The notes under the pieces were generated by a model, which saw nothing but the letters and a program-made list of their open reading frames with translations, ran no database searches and was not told the origin of the DNA. Made by a program: the position numbers and the translations under genes. 20,129 nucleotides of DNA from JAZDHV01 sp043810355 (GTDB lineage: Archaea; Nanobdellota; Nanobdellia; Woesearchaeales; JAGVYU01): NCBI GenBank assembly GCA_043810355.1, contig JBDROB010000078.1, positions 1 through 20,129 of the forward strand. Direction: 5' to 3'. Shown one piece after another: positions 14,981 through 20,129 of the stretch (position 1 is its first letter; every line of letters begins with the position of its first letter).

Positions 14981-15649
14981 ATGGATGAAGAGCTTGAAGC
15001 ATTACTATTAGATTTTGAGATTGATCCAGAGCGTGCTAGAGTTATTGCTCAAAAACAGGATTATGATTACTTTTGTGAAAAATTTGAACGCCTAGAGACC
15101 ATGATAGGTAGTGATGCTGCTTTTAATGTGTTACAGAATGGTGAATTTGCTGATTATAGGAATTCTTCTCTTGAAGAATATTTTGGTTTAGCATTAGAAG
15201 TCAACATTCTTCTTGGAGATAAGAAAGACAGGCTAAACATGCCTTCAGACTGGTATGCGCATTTCTTCTATTCTCACGATACACTTAGACAATTTATTAA
15301 CAGAAAACCTGAAGATATTGAGGAAGAAACTTGTCATCCATCTGAAATCTTTGGAAAATATCTTCTCTTCAATCCAGGCCATCCCCAATCAAGGGAATAT
15401 CTCCAAACTTTGATACAGAATGGCGAATTGACTGTAGGTGATCACGAGCATTGGGCTAGAAGCCAGTCAAGTGGAACAAGAGGTGAAAACATTCTAAAAA
15501 AGATGAGATATGAGATAACTCAAGCGTTTCATCATTTTGGATATGAAAGGCCTGTGATTGAGATCAACCACGGCCAGAAAAAGATAACTGTAAGTGAGTC
15601 TGCAAGAGAAAGATTAAGATTACTAAGGGATCATGCTTATAATCCATGA
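14981..15649 (+). CDS. Hypothetical protein, 222 aa
   Basis: I do not recognise this protein. It is soluble, with no signal peptide or membrane helix, acidic at the N-terminus (MDEELEALLLDFEID) and largely helical. Aromatic and His-rich patches (WYAHFFYSHD, DHEHWARSQSSGTRGENI, AFHHFGYERP) could be a metal or nucleic-acid site, but no motif is diagnostic. The C-terminal part (ERPVIEINHGQKKITVSESA) looks like a beta hairpin. It has its own leaderless promoter and is followed by a near-palindromic AT-rich sequence (about 15672-15689) and then tRNA-Leu, so it is probably monocistronic. Confidence 0.7.
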   Translation: MDEELEALLLDFEIDPERARVIAQKQDYDYFCEKFERLETMIGSDAAFNVLQNGEFADYRNSSLEEYFGLALEVNILLGDKKDRLNMPSDWYAHFFYSHDTLRQFINRKPEDIEEETCHPSEIFGKYLLFNPGHPQSREYLQTLIQNGELTVGDHEHWARSQSSGTRGENILKKMRYEITQAFHHFGYERPVIEINHGQKKITVSESARERLRLLRDHAYNP

Positions 15650-15705
15650 ACATTTTTTCTTTAAAATATACTTATTTAAGTTTAAATAAAAAGTTTTTTA
15701 AACAA

Positions 15706-15713
15706 CTATATAC
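15706..15713 (+). promoter_or_regulatory. TATA box of tRNA-Leu
   Basis: CTATATAC is centred about 30 nt upstream of the tRNA 5' end, the expected distance for an archaeal tRNA promoter with a very short 5' leader. Confidence 0.45.
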
Positions 15714-15759
15714 CCATGTAAGATTACCAGGCATTTATTGCGAGGGTAGCGAAGCCTGG

Positions 15760-15789
15760 CAAACTTTGCCTTAAAGCAAGTTTGGGCAA
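15760..15789 (+). other. tRNA intron 1 (D loop, 30 nt)
   Basis: The bulge-helix-bulge is clear. Central helix GCCT (15754-15757) pairs with GGGC (15784-15787). The 5' bulge is GG|C (15758-15760) and the 3' bulge AA|T (15788-15790). The inner helix begins AAAC/GTTT and continues TTGC/GCAA. The outer helix is the D stem, set off by a small loop. Confidence 0.85.
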
Positions 15790-15809
15790 TCAAACGCGCA
15801 GGACTTAAG

Positions 15810-15851
15810 AATTGCTCCACTTCATGGACACTTAGGGTTGTACCTTAAGAT
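15810..15851 (+). other. tRNA intron 2 (anticodon 37/38, 42 nt)
   Basis: The outer helix is the anticodon stem. Central helix CTTA (15804-15807) pairs with TAAG (15846-15849). The bulges are AG|A (15808-15810) and AT|A (15850-15852). The inner helix is weak, so this is a relaxed (bulge-helix-loop) form at the canonical position. Confidence 0.8.
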
Positions 15852-15883
15852 ATCCTGTCCCTTAGTGGGTCCGAGGGTTCGAA

Positions 15884-15910
15884 TTAAAGCGAAAATTTGC
15901 TTTGCGAAAG
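15884..15910 (+). other. tRNA intron 3 (T loop, 27 nt)
   Basis: A textbook bulge-helix-bulge. The outer helix is GGG/CCC of the T stem. Central helix TTCG (15878-15881) pairs with CGAA (15905-15908). The bulges are AA|T and AG|T, and the inner helix is TAAAGC/GCTTTG (15885-15890 with 15899-15904). Confidence 0.88.
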
Positions 15911-15937
15911 TCCCTTCCCTCGCATTTTTATTTTCTC

Positions 15938-16735
15938 TTAATCAACTTCATGATAATTTCCACTTAAGTCATGCAGCCTATAATTGACAAGAACTCTTGC
16001 TGCTGTCCTAGTATCCATCGGGTCCCATCCAGCAACTACAATATGCACCTTTCCTTGATATTCATATAGCTTGACAATGCCTCTTCTATTTGGTATCACG
16101 CTGTAATCATTGCAGGTGTTGAAGGGCACATCCATGATGAGTGCAGTTATAGAATTTGAGCAGGGATTTCCTATAGATATTATGTTCTCTGTCTCCAGGA
16201 CAGATTCTGTCAGCTCACTGTCAAGGATTGTTGACCCTACTCTTACAGTACTGCCTGAACCAGACGCTTTTAGACCATTTATCAGCTCACCTGCAGTTAT
16301 CATATCATTTGCTATCACATTATTATCTGTGCCTCCACTGCTTACAACAATGATGCCGTCATATCGATTGTTGACAATAAATGGCTCTGGATAATCAGCC
16401 AAAGTATATGTTGGCTGAGTCTCATAGACTAATCTGACCAAAGGGATAGTTGTAGTGGTTGTTGTAGTACTTGCATCTGGCAGTGTAGTGATAGTTGTGA
16501 TAGTTGTAGTAGTTTGTCTAAGTGTAGTCGATGTTGTTGTAGTCACAGGAAGAGTTGTTGTAGTTGTTGCATAATTCTCCACATCGTCACATATAAAATC
16601 TCTATCATGGTCTTCACAGCAGCTGTCAGGTCTAAGAAGATAAGGAGGCTCACAATCAATATTTTCTGCACATCCTGAAAAAACAATCCAAATAAGGCTG
16701 AATACAATCAATAATATCGATAATCTGATTGACAT
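15938..16735 (-). CDS. S-layer-like lipoprotein with Thr-rich linker
   Basis: The 265-aa product has a lipoprotein signal ending in F19-S20-G21-C22. A short Cys-rich segment follows (about 28-52), including D-H-D-R-D-F-I-C-D-D-V, which resembles Ca2+-binding thrombospondin-3-type repeats. Residues 56-97 are an extreme Thr stalk, likely O-glycosylated. The C-terminal domain (100-265) has the pattern V-V-S-S-G-G-T-D-N-N-V-I-A, I-S-I-G-N-P-C-S-N-S and V-A-G-W-D-P-M-D-T-R-T-A-A-R-V-L-V-N-Y, which I associate with the conserved C-terminal domain of archaeal S-layer proteins. The minus-strand TATA box at about 16757-16767 makes the ATG leaderless. It converges with the tRNA, whose T-run abuts the stop codon. 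A cell-surface structural role is inferred. Confidence 0.75.
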   Translation of the reverse strand: MSIRLSILLIVFSLIWIVFSGCAENIDCEPPYLLRPDSCCEDHDRDFICDDVENYATTTTTLPVTTTTSTTLRQTTTTITTITTLPDASTTTTTTTIPLVRLVYETQPTYTLADYPEPFIVNNRYDGIIVVSSGGTDNNVIANDMITAGELINGLKASGSGSTVRVGSTILDSELTESVLETENIISIGNPCSNSITALIMDVPFNTCNDYSVIPNRRGIVKLYEYQGKVHIVVAGWDPMDTRTAARVLVNYRLHDLSGNYHEVD

Positions 16736-16775
16736 AATATATATTTTAGAATAATTACTTTATAATATTTTCTTT

Positions 16776-17849
16776 TTAATCCAATCTTCTCAATTGTTTA
16801 TAGAAATCATCTCTATGTCTGCTTGAAATGTGTATCCTTGTTCCATAATAGTTTCTCCATTCACCATCATACAATTGTCTTGATCTAGTGTCAGGAGATG
16901 GCATTGAGAATGGGATGTCTGGAAATGCTGCTCCAAAAGCATTTCTCAGGAATTGTGTAAAATGCTCTGAAGTTCTCCTGTATCTGAAACCGACTGGATT
17001 TATCACAACTGTGCTTGAATCTCCTTTTACAAGTTTGTGGTCAATCAGGCCTTCCATAAATCTTGTGACAATCCTTTGTGCATGATTATGATCATGCCTG
17101 TCAAGATTGCCGAGCTTCATCAGTTCAATCACTTCTTCCAAATAACCTACACCTAGATTCTTTGGAGTTGCATCAACAGTCTTTCCTCTTACAAGACCTA
17201 GCATGTCAAACACATGCAGATAGCATCCTTTAATCTGAAGCACATTGCCTAAATCTGGTCTAAATTCAGTATACCCATTGGTTATTGGGCCTGTTAGCTT
17301 TCTTTTTAACTTATCCATCTGATCTTGATCTACTATACCTACATGGACATTTCTGTTGACAAAACTACCACCTACTAATCTTGTTGCGACCAAATAGCTT
17401 AATTGCGGGACAAATGGATGGCTGAAAGGGATTCCATCATTTTCCAGATATGTTCCATCATAAGAGACAGGATTTAATAGATCAATCTGAAATATGCCGT
17501 TTGCTGGATCTCTTAAATAGTCCATTGACCTGATGCTGTAGGGCCTTGATCCTTGTTCCCAATTCTTTCTAATAGCATTTATTCTCTGATATGATTTTCT
17601 CCTTTTTTTATTTGCTGGAATATTATCATCTTTCATAACATTCCTGTTTATTGTATCTTCAAAATGCCTTCCTCTGACTCCTTGTGGAAGAGGATACCTT
17701 TCTCTATTAGGAATATCAAGAAACTCTTCAGTAGCTGCTGTAAGAAACTCAAGGCCATAGTCTGTCTTTTGAGGAGTCTTGAACTGCCTGAACCAGTCCA
17801 TTATACCTGTTCCAAGTATTGTTAAATCTGATAAGTCAGTATATGCCAT
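16776..17849 (-). CDS. Hypothetical protein with degenerate LAGLIDADG-like pattern
   Basis: The 357-aa product has no signal peptide. Its C-terminal 210 residues have the layout of LAGLIDADG homing endonucleases. L149-x-Y-L-V-A-T-R-L-V-G-G-S-F-V (150-164) stands where a family member has LxGxhhGDGSF. Q205-I-K-G and M216-L-G-L-V-R-G-K-T-V (216-225) match the inter-repeat segment, and F264-M-E-G-L-I-D-H-K-L-V (264-274) matches FLRGLIDADGxh. The catalytic acidic residues appear lost (GGS for GDGS; IDH for IDAD). The N-terminal 140 residues are basic and unrecognised. If this reading is right, it would be a catalytically dead DNA-binding relic or domesticated regulator. It has a leaderless start from the TATA-like sequence at about 17870-17880. 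The link to the family is pattern-based and uncertain. Confidence 0.6.
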   Translation of the reverse strand: MAYTDLSDLTILGTGIMDWFRQFKTPQKTDYGLEFLTAATEEFLDIPNRERYPLPQGVRGRHFEDTINRNVMKDDNIPANKKRRKSYQRINAIRKNWEQGSRPYSIRSMDYLRDPANGIFQIDLLNPVSYDGTYLENDGIPFSHPFVPQLSYLVATRLVGGSFVNRNVHVGIVDQDQMDKLKRKLTGPITNGYTEFRPDLGNVLQIKGCYLHVFDMLGLVRGKTVDATPKNLGVGYLEEVIELMKLGNLDRHDHNHAQRIVTRFMEGLIDHKLVKGDSSTVVINPVGFRYRRTSEHFTQFLRNAFGAAFPDIPFSMPSPDTRSRQLYDGEWRNYYGTRIHISSRHRDDFYKQLRRLD

Positions 17850-17871
17850 ATACTTTGTAATTGTTTTTTGA

Positions 17872-17909
17872 TTCTTAAATCTTTCTATTTATTACTACTA
17901 TAAAATAGT
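17872..17909 (-). promoter_or_regulatory. Promoter of the LAGLIDADG-like gene, with shared upstream motif
   Basis: On the minus strand, ACTATTTTATAGTAGTAATAA lies upstream of TAGAAAGATTTAAGAAT, centred about 27 nt before the start codon. Both parts recur at 13797-13843 and in part at 14920-14958. Confidence 0.4.
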
Positions 17910-17941
17910 TAATAAGTACTGAATTTAGATTTAGAAATAAC

Positions 17942-18358
17942 TTACTTTAATTTTTCACACAATTCTTTGGTCTCTTGATCTTTTATCTGTTCACAGTCTG
18001 ATAATCCTAAGAAACATCCATCTTTTATGCTTTGTTTAGGTATATTGTTGCACATATTGGCATTTTGTTTGCTTAAGGCAATTAAGCTATAGCATCTGTA
18101 TTTGTCATCCTCATCAATAATATTATTACATATTGACAGGTCTTTTCTGGCAAGTGCAACACCAGCAATGCAATTATCTTTTGTCAAAGGATCCTCAATT
18201 AGATCACACACTCTTAGATCTTTATTTGCTTCAGCAACATCAATATAGCAGATCTCTCTAAGATTTTGCACAGAATAATCCCTGTCACAATCATTTATGC
18301 TTTTACAGCTGCTTAAAAAAATTATGATAATTAGAGCAATCAAATATAATCTTCTCAT
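17942..18358 (-). CDS. Cys-repeat lipoprotein
   Basis: From ATG 18358 the product is 138 aa, with a lipobox L15-S16-S17-C18 after a hydrophobic segment. The mature part has at least three imperfect repeats of about 30 residues, each with a pattern like D-x-x-x-C-x-x-I ... D-x-C/Y-x-x-x-x-A-L-A-x-x-D. Examples are CDLIEDPLTKDNCIAGVALA and CNNIIDEDDKYRCYSLIALS. Such Cys-spaced repeats occur in small DPANN surface proteins; the function is unknown and disulfides are likely. I prefer 18358 over ATG 18373 because a minus-strand TATA box (18380-18390) is centred 27 nt upstream, which predicts a leaderless transcript beginning at 18358. Confidence 0.75.
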   Translation of the reverse strand: MRRLYLIALIIIIFLSSCKSINDCDRDYSVQNLREICYIDVAEANKDLRVCDLIEDPLTKDNCIAGVALARKDLSICNNIIDEDDKYRCYSLIALSKQNANMCNNIPKQSIKDGCFLGLSDCEQIKDQETKELCEKLK

Positions 18359-18376
18359 GATGGAAGTATACATCCA

Positions 18377-18390
18377 GAAGTATATAAGTA
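18377..18390 (-). promoter_or_regulatory. TATA box of the Cys-repeat lipoprotein gene
   Basis: TACTTATATACTTC on the minus strand is centred 27 nt upstream of ATG 18358 and supports a leaderless start there. The remaining gap to 18576 holds only a GC-richer patch (about 18434-18460) and a doubtful ORF. Confidence 0.5.
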
Positions 18391-18576
18391 TTTTGCAACT
18401 CTTTTATTTATATCATTTAATTGCTTTTTTTGAGGGTGTGCCGTAGGCGAGAGTGCAATGTCACCTTGAGTTCTTAAAAAATACCTTAGTCTAGGACTGA
18501 GTCCAATAAATAAAAAGGATAATATACCATATTGATGAGCAATAGCCTCTGGATTGTGGTTCTTTAGATCCATAAG

Positions 18577-18608
18577 ATTTATATATATGTGAATTATATT
18601 TCACATAT
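18577..18608 (+). promoter_or_regulatory. TATA box and operator of the ArsR-hemerythrin operon
   Basis: GATTTATATATA (18577-18586) is the TATA box. ATATGTGAA (18585-18593) and TTCACATAT (18600-18608) form a perfect 9-bp inverted repeat with a 6-nt spacer. The repeat overlaps the TATA box and runs to the predicted transcription and translation start at 18607, an ideal position for repression by the ArsR-like protein it precedes. Confidence 0.65.
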
Positions 18609-18909
18609 GAAAGACAAATGTCACTTATTTTTTGAGACTTTGGGGTCTAGATTAAAGGTTGATATCATAATAAAACTTAAAGAGAAGCCATTCAGTGTTA
18701 ATGAATTATCAAAACATCTCAATCAAGAAAGAAGTAAAGTTTCTCATGCATTAAAATCACTATTGGAGTGCGGTTTTATCAAAGTTAAGAAAATTGGCAG
18801 GGAAAGAATATATTCATTGAATGCAGATACCATCATCCCACTATTAAGTCTTGTTGAAAGACATATTAAACATTATTGTAAGGTTTGTAAAAAGAAAAAG
18901 AAGGAATAA
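18607..18909 (+). CDS. ArsR-family winged-helix repressor
   Basis: From ATG 18607 the product is 100 aa. The winged helix-turn-helix spans about 8-72: helix FFETLGSRLKVDIIIKL, S30-V-N-E-L-S-K-H-L and S43-K-V-S-H-A-L-K-S-L-L-E as the recognition unit, then the wing I58-K-V-K-K-I-G-R-E-R-I-Y-S-L. Cys5-His6 near the N-terminus and His86, His89, Cys91 and Cys94 at the C-terminus could bind a metal or sense redox state. An upstream GTG (18589) would put the start inside the operator; the TATA distance argues for the leaderless ATG. The stop is 12 nt from the hemerythrin gene, so they form one operon, probably autoregulated through 18585-18608. The inducing signal is unknown; oxygen, NO or metal fits the partner. 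Confidence 0.85.
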   Translation: MKDKCHLFFETLGSRLKVDIIIKLKEKPFSVNELSKHLNQERSKVSHALKSLLECGFIKVKKIGRERIYSLNADTIIPLLSLVERHIKHYCKVCKKKKKE

Positions 18910-18921
18910 TGAGGTGAAAGT

Positions 18922-19461
18922 ATGAAAATCAGTTCAGAAACTTCAAGAATATTGTCAAAAGAACATGAAAATATCTTAAAAGTAGTAGTAGCTTTAGAGT
19001 CTGAAATAGAACAATTAAAAGACATGGATATTGACACAGCTTTTTTTAAAAAGGTTATTGATTTTATCAAAAATTATGCTGACAAATTCCATCACTCAAA
19101 GGAGGAGGACATCCTGTTTAAAGAGTTTAACAGAAGTGCAGAGGAAGGGTGTGTGCATTGCAATCCAGTGGAGCAAATGTTAGTGGAACATGATGAAGGA
19201 AGGCACAATGTCAAGATGATAGAAGAAGGTTTAGCTGAGAATAATAAAGATAAATTGGCTAGGGGAGCAAGAGGTTACATTGATTTGATTAGGGAACACA
19301 TCTTCAAGGAAGATAACATACTTTATCCCATGGCAGATGAAGCATTAAGCGAAGAAGTTGAAAAGAGTATGCTAAAAAAGTTTAAGGAAATAAAAAGCAC
19401 TAAGAAAAAGGAAGTTGAAGGATTTGAGAAATTTGCTAAAGAGGTGTCAAAGAGTATTTAA
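18922..19461 (+). CDS. Hemerythrin HHE-domain protein
   Basis: The 179-aa product is a four-helix diiron protein of the hemerythrin HHE family. Candidate ligands are H15 (EHENI), H57/H58 with E61/E62 (FHHSKEED), H90 (VEHDEGRH, with H95) and H126 with E130 (REHIFKEDN). An extra C77-V-H-C80 lies between helices and could bind a metal or be redox active. The C-terminal 30 residues are Lys/Glu-rich and helical. AGGTGA at 18911-18916 is a good ribosome-binding site, as expected for an internal operon gene. The likely role is O2, NO or iron handling under control of the ArsR-like protein. Confidence 0.9.
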   Translation: MKISSETSRILSKEHENILKVVVALESEIEQLKDMDIDTAFFKKVIDFIKNYADKFHHSKEEDILFKEFNRSAEEGCVHCNPVEQMLVEHDEGRHNVKMIEEGLAENNKDKLARGARGYIDLIREHIFKEDNILYPMADEALSEEVEKSMLKKFKEIKSTKKKEVEGFEKFAKEVSKSI

Positions 19462-19512
19462 TGCATATGGAAGATGAGTAATCACATAACCACTGGACAT
19501 TCTGCTGTAAAC

Positions 19513-19520
19513 TATATAAA
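19513..19520 (+). promoter_or_regulatory. TATA box of the HNH gene
   Basis: TATATAAA is centred about 27 nt before ATG 19544. The upstream ATG at 19520 lies inside this box and therefore cannot be on the transcript. Confidence 0.6.
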
Positions 19521-19543
19521 TGACCTCTTATCCAAATTTTCTT

Positions 19544-19957
19544 ATGGTTAAACAGGCCAAACTTCTGAATTATGTAGAGCCAAGGATAAATTATATTGCT
19601 GGAGATGCTTTTAGTGTCAGCACTTGGAGAAAGAGGGTTCTTGAAAAGGATAATAACAGATGCCAGAATTGTTTTAATTCTATCATTGATTGGATTAGAG
19701 GTCGTAAGTTCTCAAATGAAGCCCATCATATAATCCCTAGGCATCATGGTGGTACTAATACTGTCAATAATGGCATCACTCTCTGTAAATTCTGCCATCA
19801 TTACTATGACCTGATGGCGTTAAGGTATGGCTATGATTATTTTGAGATTATCCAAAGCATGGATGCTGGAGAAAGAATCAATCAAGTAAGGCAATTGATG
19901 AAAAAGCGTTTTTTACGATTTTTTTCTGATCTGTTTACAGACCAAAGAAAATATTAA
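19544..19957 (+). CDS. HNH endonuclease
   Basis: From ATG 19544 the product is 137 aa. It carries a complete HNH core: zinc pair C40-x2-C43, H61-H62-I-I-P (the catalytic His region), G69-G70-T-N-T-V-N-N76-G-I-T-L, second zinc pair C81-x2-C84 and H85. This is the free-standing HNH (McrA-like) type, which nicks or cuts DNA. The N-terminal R-x-R-V-L-E-K-D-N-N-R-C is typical of the family. There is no methyltransferase or phage gene nearby, so it may be a stand-alone homing-type or repair nuclease. The leaderless start is set by the TATA box; ATG 19520 is rejected. Confidence 0.85.
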   Translation: MVKQAKLLNYVEPRINYIAGDAFSVSTWRKRVLEKDNNRCQNCFNSIIDWIRGRKFSNEAHHIIPRHHGGTNTVNNGITLCKFCHHYYDLMALRYGYDYFEIIQSMDAGERINQVRQLMKKRFLRFFSDLFTDQRKY

Positions 19958-19987
19958 TCTATCATAAAAAACAAAATTCTTATATAA

Positions 19988-20004
19988 AAACAGTATCTCC
20001 GATT
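19988..20004 (-). repeat. 17-bp inverted repeat, right copy
   Basis: The exact reverse complement of 126-142. It directly follows a plus-strand TATA-like TTATATAAAAA (19980-19990), which predicts transcription from about 20010, so the repeat lies between TATA and start, as an operator would. Confidence 0.5.
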
Positions 20005-20017
20005 AGAAATTAACTCC

Positions 20018-20084
20018 TCCTAAATGCTCAGAAAAAAGCAAATAGGAGAAGCTATGGTTTAATTTTGCTAATAAAACCATGGCT
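20018..20084 (+). ncRNA. Structured leader or ncRNA candidate at the right edge
   Basis: Two hairpins follow the predicted start near 20010. The first pairs TCCTA/TAGGA (20018-20022 with 20043-20047), with GCT/AGC inside. The second pairs AGCTATGGTTT with AAACCATGGCT (20050-20060 with 20074-20084): 11 pairs including one G-U, with a 13-nt loop. I recognise no known riboswitch class. It could be the 5' leader of a gene beyond the window or a small ncRNA. Confidence 0.3.
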
Positions 20085-20129
20085 AATATAATATCTTATC
20101 TTCAAAAATGTTTCGATTCTGAAACAAGA

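Larger units (their letters stand above)
15740..15924 (+). tRNA. tRNA-Leu(UAA) with three introns
   Basis: Exons 15740-15759, 15790-15809, 15852-15883 and 15911-15924 join into an 86-nt class II tRNA. Acceptor GCGAGGG pairs with CCCTCGC (15917-15923), with discriminator A. The D stem is GCG/CGC with loop AAGCCTGGTCAAA, restored exactly by splicing. The anticodon stem is CAGGA/TCCTG with loop CTTAAGA, anticodon UAA. The variable arm is CCC-TTAGT-GGG. The T stem is GAGGG/CCCTT with loop TTCGAAT, also restored by splicing. CCA is not encoded. Introns sit at about 19/20 (D loop), 37/38 (canonical) and 59/60 (T loop). A T-run follows at 15925. It would read UUA and, by wobble, UUG. Confidence 0.93.

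Noticed and set aside
18355..18573. 72-aa minus-strand ORF between the Cys-repeat lipoprotein and ArsR genes
   Set aside because: It has no properly spaced promoter or ribosome-binding site, overlaps the promoter and start of the lipoprotein gene, and spans the GC-rich repeat-like patch. The product shows no recognisable motif.
19520..19543. Longer N-terminus for the HNH protein from ATG 19520
   Set aside because: That ATG lies inside the TATA box and would not be transcribed from this promoter.

Overview
The window reads as a stretch of an AT-rich archaeal chromosome, most likely from a DPANN-type lineage related to Woesearchaeota or Pacearchaeota; that placement is inference. Direct support for an archaeon: TATA boxes centred about 27 nt before many start codons with no 5' leader, bulge-helix-bulge tRNA introns, a short KKAQITGF-type N-terminal segment on a surface protein, several lipoproteins, a COG4880-type secreted beta-propeller protein, and PIN, RHH and ArsR genes in archaeal-style contexts. 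There is no rRNA, CRISPR array or insertion sequence.

Layout, left to right. 1-1.2 kb: two single-domain receiver-like proteins, both with altered active-site residues. 1.5-3.7 kb (minus): a large beta-propeller lipoprotein. 3.9-4.6 kb: a PIN-domain toxin-like gene and an RHH gene that converge and overlap at their 3' ends. 4.6-5.3 kb: a regulatory region with palindromic operators, a structured-RNA candidate, a 57-aa RHH protein and paired GAATTC dyads. 5.3-12.6 kb (plus): a two-gene unit encoding a membrane-anchored Ig-like protein and a 2083-aa secreted protein whose modular build resembles polymorphic toxins and whose C-terminus has a nucleotidyltransferase-like motif. 12.6-13.8 kb (minus): a TPR protein and a calcineurin-type phosphoesterase. 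14.0-14.9 kb: a SRAP (YedK/HMCES) DNA-protein crosslink protein followed by a second copy of the structured-RNA candidate. 15.0-15.9 kb: an unrecognised gene, then tRNA-Leu(UAA) interrupted by three introns. 15.9-18.4 kb (minus): an S-layer-like lipoprotein, a degenerate LAGLIDADG-like protein and a Cys-repeat lipoprotein. 18.6-19.5 kb: an ArsR-like repressor with its own operator, in an operon with a hemerythrin. 19.5-20.1 kb: an HNH nuclease and a structured leader or ncRNA running towards the right edge.

The main themes are the cell surface (two lipoproteins plus the propeller, the Ig-like protein and the giant exoprotein) and small regulators with local palindromic operators. The strongest unexpected signals are the tri-intronic tRNA-Leu; two paralogous RNA-like elements (4742-4836 and 14761-14866) that share a 10-nt leader, a 44-nt loop and compensatory stem changes; and GAATTC dyads spaced exactly 28 bp at two intergenic loci. 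First genes of transcription units are mostly leaderless. Shine-Dalgarno sequences appear on the two receivers, the propeller gene and the internal hemerythrin gene.
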